Source of the DNA: Coriaria nepalensis
Taxonomy: Eukaryota; Streptophyta; Magnoliopsida; Cucurbitales; Coriariaceae
DNA: 64,000 bases
Assembly (NCBI GenBank): GCA_027186245.1
Contig: CP114493.1
Coordinates: 5,835,501 to 5,899,500, forward strand
Direction: 5' to 3'
The number at the start of each line of letters is the position of its first letter. Position 1 is the first letter of the stretch. Shown here piece by piece: positions 57,110 to 64,000 of the stretch. The notes under the pieces are model-generated. The model did not search any database, was not told where the DNA came from, and was given only the letters and a program-made list of their open reading frames with translations. A program made the translations under genes and the position numbers.

Positions 57110-58614
57110 ATGGCAGAACGCGGTGGAGCAGGAGGAGAACGCGGAGGATTTGGCCGTGGTTTCGGTGGACGAGGCCGTGGCGGAGACCGTGGCCGTGGAG
57201 GCCGCCGCCGCGCTGGAGGCCGGCGCGATGAGGAGGAGAAGTGGGTGCCTGTCACCAAACTTGGACGTCTCGTCAAGGAAGGAAAGATCCAATCCCTAGA
57301 GCAGATCTACCTGCACTCCCTCCCAATCAAGGAGCACCAAATCGTCGACACTCTAGTCGGTCCCAGCCTCAAGGACGAGGTGATGAAAATCATGCCGGTC
57401 CAGAAACAGACCAGAGCCGGTCAGAGAACCCGGTTCAAGGCGTTCGTCGTTGTCGGTGACGGAAATGGTCACGTCGGACTTGGTGTGAAATGTGCGAAGG
57501 AGGTTGCAACTGCTATTCGTGGAGGAATCATCCTTGCTAAGCTGTCTGTTATTCCAGTTAGGAGGGGGTACTGGGGAAACAAGATTGGTAAGCCGCATAC
57601 AGTGCCGTGCAAGGTCACCGGAAAGTGTGGGTCCGTCACCGTTAGGATGGTTCCGGCTCCACGTGGGTCTGGTATTGTGGCTGCCAGAGTGCCTAAGAAG
57701 GTCTTGCAGTTTGCTGGTATTGATGATGTTTTCACTTCTTCAAGGGGATCTACCAAGACACTTGGAAACTTCGTCAAGGTATAACGATCTTAACATTATT
57801 CTTAATTATCATATTCTCTTTGTTGTTTAAAGTTTTTTATTTTTCTGTGAAATGATTCTGTCATATAGCATGCTTTTGATACTACAGATTTACTAATTAT
57901 TTTTTAGTGGGCTCGATCTCAGACGGAAAGAAGTTATCCTCTTATCTATTCTGATTGATTTTTATCGCATTGTGCTCTTGTACTCTTGTATTCATTGTAC
58001 TTGTATTCTCCAGGTTTCAGGTCTTTTTTGGATTGGATGATTCATTTTTGTCCTTATCTTTGACTTTAATGTGTGATATTGTGCAGCCTATGTGTATGAT
58101 TGTTACTCGGTAAACCATGATGGCTAAGTCTGCAACTTGTAGTATTACAAGTTGTATGTTTCAAGTCATGTCTTGTAATCAGAAGTACAACCATTTTGAC
58201 TCTAACTATGAATACATTTTGACTCTAGTCATGTCTTGTAAACATGAATACATTTGGCTCTAATTTTTAGTGTCTACATTAAATATCTTACAGGTTGTTA
58301 TCAGAGGTATTGAGAATAATCTGTAAATTCTTCGATGTGTAACAAAGATGTTTGACTGCTTACAAACTCATTTACAATGACCATGTTGAGGGCTGTTAAG
58401 ATCTACACAATCCTAGATTCTTATTGGGACTTTGATTCTGTTTTTCTTGCAGGCAACCTTTGATTGTTTGTTGAAGACATACGGGTTCCTTACGCCCGAG
58501 TTTTGGAAGGAGACCCGCTTCACGAAATCTCCATTCCAGGAGCACACAGATCTTCTGGCTAAGCCCACTGTCAAGGCACTTCTCTTGGAGGAAGCTGATA
58601 GGGTTGATGCTTGA
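57110..58614 (+). CDS. RPS2: 40S ribosomal protein uS5 (RPS2)
   Basis: Small-subunit protein near the mRNA entry and decoding region, required for 40S assembly and accuracy. My model is join(57110..57778, 58453..58614), giving 831 nt and 276 residues, phase zero. Residues 1-42 form an Arg/Gly-rich tail with RGG repeats (about [15 protein letters not shown]), typical of eukaryotic uS5 and a methylation target. The S5 domain runs from about [13 protein letters not shown] through [23 protein letters not shown]. The C-terminal fold has [19 protein letters not shown] and the second exon gives [10 protein letters not shown] and HTDLLAKP. Length and residues fit a functional gene, and the upstream motifs support it. 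Confidence 0.96.
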
Positions 58615-59390
58615 GGCTCTTTTTCTGTCGTCTGTTTGGTTGTTGAGCAAAATGTTTTTGTTAGAAACTCTCGTAGTATATTTGCTGGTTCAGATTTTGT
58701 ATTCGAGGATGTTGGACTTTTAAATTGATGGTTTTTTGTTGTTAATTTTATTCTTATGGATTCACATTGAAATTTGGAATTCCAGTTCAAATCAACAAAT
58801 CAGATTCAATGGAATTCGTTTAGGTATCTTCAATTCTCAAGCTGGTGGAGCGATGTTGTTTATTTATATAAACTTATGAAAACTTAGAAAAGTTTCCAAA
58901 AATGAATAAATAGCGAATAAAATTATATCAATGTAAAAGTCAACAACTGATTTTGAAAACGGCTTAACGGTCGGTTAACTGTTGGAAACGTATTGTGTCG
59001 TTTATTATCATTTCGTAATTTTTGATCATTTCTAACCAAAATATTAAATATCTATGGATAGAAAGTGACATCAGGCCACGTGCCAGAAACGTCATCCGTA
59101 CATCAGCAAAATATTTTTAAAAATGTCAGCCATCACATCAACGTACACAATACCAAAAAGTCACTCTAATACGAAGAAGAAGAAGAAGAAGAAGAAGAAG
59201 AAGAACTCTTGGTGGGGACTTCCTTTCCGCAGTTTTGGTATCTGCCTACTCGGAAATCTATTGCTTTAGGAATTATATCACTTCCCCTAAGTGTGAGCAA
59301 CAAAACTCTGATTTCTATTCAGAATTTAGACTGTTACAAAACTGCGGCAAGGAACCAGAATCAAAATCCTTGTTTTGTCCATCCTCGGAT
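58615..59390. other. uS5 3' flank and upstream region of the AN1 pseudogene
   Basis: AT-rich; a (GAA) microsatellite lies at about 59172-59205. 59209-59390 is probably the former 5' UTR of the next gene. Confidence 0.5.
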
Positions 59391-60436
59391 GGGAACCCCA
59401 GAATTCCCAAATCTTGGGAAGCATTGTTCTCTCCTGGATTGCAATCAGATCGATTTCGTACCCTTCAAATGTGATTTTTGCTTCCAGGTTCTTCATTTTC
59501 TCTTCTTATACAACTATGATGTAATCTGTCATTAACTTATTTTCTTCACAATTATGTATTCATTAAATGTTATTTAACAGGTTTTTTGTTTGGAGGACCG
59601 AAGCTAGATCGAACACAATTGTCCGAAAGGCAACAAACACGACATTACGGTTGTAATCTAAACTTGGAATTCCCACGTGTATTATTAGGTATCACGTACT
59701 ACATATAGGCTTTACAGTAGGTTATAAGGAAAAGAGATTAATTACAAAACATTTATGGAAAAGATACTCTATAGAAGGCATGCATCATGGTAGTCAACAT
59801 GCGTTCATGCAAGAATCACGTTGCGGTATGATTCGTGCGTGGTACTGTATTATCTGCCCGCTTTGTGCCAAAGGGACGAAAATGCGTACATCGCATGGGA
59901 GGCTCATGTTAATTCTGAATGCGACCCGTCGACTTATGAAAAAGCCACAAAGAAGAAAAAAAGGCCCCGTCTCGCGATGCCAGGAAGCTCTAACCTTTTC
60001 AAACACGATCAAATTCAGAGACTGCTTGATCGAGCATTGTTTAAAGCACCGGTTTGGGACCCAACTATAACTGTCCGAGACATAAAAAAACAAGTACAAC
60101 GTAGTGTGACTGGAAGTAGTCGACCTAACCAACCGTCATCCGGCACGTCATCATCAAATTCACCTAATTGGGTGAAGAGCATCTTTGATGTTGCATCGTC
60201 TTTTCGACGCATAATGGCAAGGGAGACAGGCACTTGCCCACAATGTGGTGCTAAGTTTTGTATCGTGGCCGATTTGCATGTGACGAAGGTTCATGATCGG
60301 AGTGGGGCCCAAAAGGGGCTGAAGATGATGAAAAGTTGATGATTGATCCTTGTTCGACGTGTAGCAGAGGGTATCTTGATCCGGTTTCACTTGTTGAGCA
60401 TATTGAGAGGGATCATGGGGGTACATCTAAAGCTTA
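59391..60436 (+). pseudogene. AN1/C2H2 zinc-finger stress-associated protein (SAP11/SAP13-like), decayed
   Basis: The ATG at 59391 opens MGTPEFPNLGKHCSLLDC...VPFKCDFCFQ, the first AN1 finger, up to an apparent donor at 59487. The next part after TTTAACAG (VFCLEDRS, 59581) has an in-frame TAG. The second AN1 finger reads in fragments (ICPLCAKG near 59851; HCLKHRFG in another frame near 60033), and WEAHVNSECDPSTYEKATKKKK lies near 59903. A C2H2 pair follows (TCPQCGAKF...VTKVHDRSG in 59821-60339), then CSTCSRGYLDPVSLVEHIERDHGG in a further frame. About 170-190 bp (roughly 59660-59840) without family similarity interrupts the second finger. Frameshifts and the stop make it non-functional. Confidence 0.8.
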
Positions 60437-60780
60437 ATTAGTTTATGGGGTTGAGATGGAAATTTTTGGTTTTTTGGGGACATATATTGTAAATTGATTC
60501 AAGAATGGAAAATGGCTCATTTGAATTGCCAAATTCATTAGAACAGATTTGCAAGTATACGTTGTTATTATAAATTTGTTTTTCTGTTACAGTTGTTTCG
60601 CACTTGTCAAATTATGTCCATCGATAAATTAATAATTTTGAAATTAAATAAATCCATTAATTAAATAAAATATTAAATTATCAAAAAAAATTAATATATT
60701 ATCATTAAGACAAATAAAATATTATTTAAATGAGTTTATCAAAATTCTACTATATATATATGAAATAATCTTGAATATTA
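60437..60780. other. AT-rich spacer
   Basis: No feature seen. Confidence 0.5.
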
Positions 60781-62830
60781 AATAAGTAAAGGCTTCATAT
60801 AGTTTTATTGATTGTTAGGTTTACAATATATAGGGAATAACTATACAAGTCATATGAGAATAGATAGATACATATTATTCCTAGAATCAATAAAAAAGAT
60901 ATATGAGAGAGGCTGTAAGGAATGTATTCCTTAAGTATGGTATATGCCCCTCACAAAATCGACGACCCATTGGCGATGACGAGTTTATTATGTAGTAGTT
61001 GGAAGTAGGAGTGACTAAGCGGCTTCGTTAGCAAATCTGTGAGCTGATTAATTGTGTTAACGTGAGAGACTTGAATGAGACCTTTTGCCATAGGATCCCA
61101 AACAAAGTGGATATCGATGACAATGTGCTTCATGCGTGAGTGCATGATTGGAATGAGGGAAAGCTGAATGGCGCCAATATTATCACAAAACAACGATGGT
61201 ATTTTCTAAAATGGAATGGACAGTTTGAAAAATATACTATATATCCATTGTAATTCGGCCATTGCATAAACAAAGAGATGATATTCTGCTTGAGTTAATG
61301 AGCAAGCAACTGCCTGTTGCTTTCGTGTACTCCATGTAATTGGATTGAGGCTAAGGAAGACAACAAACGCTAAAGCAGAGGAGCAATCATCGGGATTGCT
61401 AGCCTAATCAACATTAGAGTAGGTCATGGCATCACAATTAGAAAAGCGACAAATTAGGAGACCATGAGATATGGTGCCCTTGAGGTAGTGGAGGAGGCGT
61501 TTGGCCATGACCCAATGATCAGTGTGGGGGTCCTTTATGAATTGAGTCAATCAATTGATGAGAAAAGCAATGTTAGGCTGAGTAAGCATTAAATAATGTA
61601 ATACACCAATGAGTTGGGGTAAGTAGTAGCGTCGAAAAGAGACATACCACTATGTACATATAGAGATTGTTTGGTGGATAATGGAGTAATGAGAGGCCAA
61701 GCCCCATCCATCTTGTGATGATGCAGAATGTTTGAGATAGACTTTTGTTGACTTAAGAGTATCCCCTTAGCATATGTTATAACCTCGACACCTAGGAAAA
61801 ATGTTAGTGGCCCAAGATCTTTGAGAGAAAAGAGTGAACTTGGCCGACTTACAATATGCGAGATAAGATGTGGATCACTTCTCATGAGGAGGAGATCATC
61901 GACATAGATAAGAAAGTAAGTGATTGAGTTTTCTCGGTGAAGAACGAACAACAAGGTGTCAAACTTGACTTGATTAAAACCAAGAGAGAGTAAAGTCGAG
62001 TTGAGGGCATGATGCCAAGCCCGCGGGTCCTGCTTCAAGCCATAGAGGTCGCCAAAGATAACATGAATGAGAGAGGTAAGCAGAATCAATAAAGCCTAGT
62101 GGTTGAGCCATAAAAGACGTCCTCAGTTAAGTCGCTATATAGGAATGCATTATTGACTTCAAGTTGACATAAGTACCATCCATTCATAACAACAATAGAG
62201 ATTATAGTGCGGATGGTGACAGGTTCACAACAGGACTATGGGTCTCGTTTTATTCAAGGCCATGATGTTGATGAAATCCTTTTGCGACAAAGCGAGCTTT
62301 ATAATGGTCAATTAGAGTTATCGGGTTTTCGCTTGATGCATAATACCCACTTGCAACCGAAAATATTCTTAGCGACATGAGCCGAGACAAGAGTTTAGGT
62401 ATTATAGTGAAGGAGGGCATTAAATTCATCGAACATGGTGCAACGCCATTGAGGGTCCTTTAAAGCTTGAGAGGCGCATGTACGTTCTAGGGCAATAGGT
62501 AAGAGATGTTAGTGGTTGCATGGAGTTTTTTGGGACAAAATATCCCATGTATGGACTGTGTCTTCATTGTATGAGTGCGAGTGATGGTGGGCACTGGGGG
62601 TGGTGTGGGTGCACATAGAGATAGAGAGGATGTATGCAACTGTGTTGAAGAAGTGGTAGAAGAAAAAGCTTGCCTAGGGACTTAATGAGTTGGATCATGA
62701 TGAGACCGTTCAGTAAAGGGATCTTGCGTGGGCCTAGAAGGAAGAGGGCCCGTGGGTGAGTTACTAATCATTGTAGAGGCAATAGGCCCACTTAGTGAAG
62801 CTAAGAGTAATATTCTGTTAAGCCAATGGG
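60781..62830 (-). mobile_element. Ty1/copia 3' half on the minus strand (variable region, RT, RNase H, probable 3' LTR), defective
   Basis: Read on the minus strand from 62830: a Pro/Thr/Ser-rich region with ASQALKDPQWR near 62460, a KWV...RKPD-like RT start near 62340, and RT with YGLKQDPRAWH and YVDDLLL (61589-62089). An FLGVEVI segment follows, then RNase H with a QKQQAVACS-like segment near 61310, and FCDNIGA...HFVWD...DLLTKPLS (60951-61193). A purine-rich TGTGAGGGGCA at about 60948-60958 precedes a probable 3' LTR (about 60790-60946). Stops and frameshifts prevent translation. Gag, protease and integrase are absent; the break near 62830 is abrupt. Similar in sequence to the fragment at the window's left edge. 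Confidence 0.85.
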
Positions 62831-64000
62831 GTATAATCTGATCGGATCATTTACTTATGAGAATCAATCTTAAATTTTATAAATAATTGATATAATTAAA
62901 TGCATAATACGTAATTAGAATATATCATATCCTGTTATGCTGTCATTAGGTTAGAAATAGCAAATTGCATGCATCATTGAATATTTGCATACTTGACAGA
63001 GTCCTGGGTGTTAGACATACACTTGGATTCATGATAGTGATCGTGATAGGTGAGATCCAAGTTGATGAGAGTCTAAGATTTAAACCGTTCATAGTCATAA
63101 GATTCTCATGATGAGATAATGATAATATGAAGAGACTATTACATGCACTATCATCTTTAAAAGAAGAATAATTATCTCATATTCATCGGTATTAGATGAT
63201 ACCGAGATAGACATGTAAGTAATTAGTGGAGACTAATTATTGAATGTGATTACTTGAAAAAACTCATTGGTAATAGTAGACTGCTAATTAGTCTTGTTGA
63301 TAGCTATGGTACATGTGTTCCTCAGATCTCAGATCGCCACATTACTAGCATACCAAATATCATATTCTGATGGTAGTCTTACATGGCCTTTGCCAAAGGC
63401 CACCAAAAGGGAAATCTATTATACATGTGTTCGAATATGAGTAGTTTGTATAGTGATAGGATAAGATCCATTATCTCTATATTAAGATACAATTTTATGA
63501 GTCATAGACCTTATGCAATGAAGAAAACATTTTCCCAAAGAATAGTAGTATGAAAAGAGCTTCCTATAAATTCATTGTCTATATTATATAAGCGTATACG
63601 ACATTCATAAAGAAAATCTAGTAAAGTTTAATAGTTAAACTATGACCTAAGATTTTTTGGAATCATGAATAAATAAAAGGTTAAGTCTTATATGGTAGTA
63701 GTCATCTATTAATGAGGTTTCTCACACTTCTCATTACATGGGTAGCCATACGTCTTGCTAGAAGCTAATATGGGTCTGATGGTTTGAGTTAATAATAATC
63801 ATGTAAGATGATCGTAATAACTATTTAACTTAAAAAGTATGTTCAAAGTTAAATGGCTCATTCAATTGAATGGATAAAATCCACAAGTATTTATGAGACC
63901 CACCTATCGACATAATGTAGAATCTATCTCGTCACACATATGCGGGTCAACTGAATCACTATTGCATTCAAACTTGAAAGAATTTTGACTTGTTCAATTA
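62831..64000. other. Unrecognised non-coding DNA, possibly an LTR of another element
   Basis: No reading frame of note. Composition is less skewed than the AT spacers, and a TGTTAAG at about 62816 lies at the copia break. It looks like repetitive DNA, but I cannot identify it and no partner copy lies in the window. Confidence 0.3.

Noticed and set aside
57049..57777. Long reading frames on the minus strand opposite the uS5 exon
   Set aside because: Shadows of a GC-rich coding exon; Arg/Pro/Ala-rich and without similarity.

Overview
The window is nuclear DNA of a flowering plant, most likely a dicot. It is AT-rich, its genes have many GT-AG introns, and it carries typical plant families: NF-YA, a remorin, a plastid-targeted TypA/BipA GTPase, PPR-DYW and a kelch-guanylate kinase. 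Nested Ty1/copia elements, L1-type LINEs, small non-autonomous DNA transposons and endogenous pararetrovirus (Caulimoviridae) copies fill the gaps. I cannot name the species.

Layout. 1-1.1 kb: 3' end of a copia element. 1.26-1.95 kb: decayed DUF295/KIB1-like gene. 2.5-9.7 kb: nearly genome-length, broken endogenous pararetrovirus on + (movement protein, coiled-coil/acidic spacer, capsid with CCHC knuckle, protease, RT/RNase H, an unrecognised C-terminal region, promoter, leader, second primer-binding site). 10.5-17.0 kb: LINE ORF1 remnant interrupted by a complete but dead copia on -. 19.1-21.3 kb: a second, more diverged pararetrovirus fragment with the same end structure. 22.6-27.9 kb: two intact convergent genes, NF-YA (+) and guanylate kinase (-). 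28.1-29.6 kb: a hAT-like MITE, a LINE RNase H scrap and a small palindromic minisatellite. 30.4-34.9 kb: about 12 copies of a ~387-bp tandem repeat. 36-38 kb: group-4-like remorin gene preceded by G-boxes. 40.2-46.8 kb: LINE ORF2 remnant split by a copia that has lost gag but keeps both LTRs and a perfect 5-bp target duplication. 47.7-52.1 kb: intact 14-exon TypA/BipA gene. 53.1-56.7 kb: GH36 (raffinose synthase/Sip1-like) pseudogene converging on a PPR-DYW pseudogene. 57.1-58.6 kb: 40S ribosomal protein uS5 gene. 59.4-60.4 kb: AN1/C2H2 stress-associated-protein pseudogene. 60.8-62.8 kb: 3' half of a copia on -. The last 1.2 kb has no recognised content.

Five genes look intact: NF-YA, guanylate kinase, remorin, TypA and uS5. 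Their reading phase is preserved across every exon junction I placed. They are ordinary single-copy-type housekeeping or regulatory genes with no sign of working as a unit.

The most unusual material is non-genic. Both pararetrovirus copies end where a primer-binding site begins, or would begin, and both carry a ~150-bp leader module with a primer-binding site plus a tRNA T-arm/B-box-like sequence between direct repeats. The homogeneous 387-bp tandem array with an inverted repeat at its left edge is the other main candidate for follow-up.
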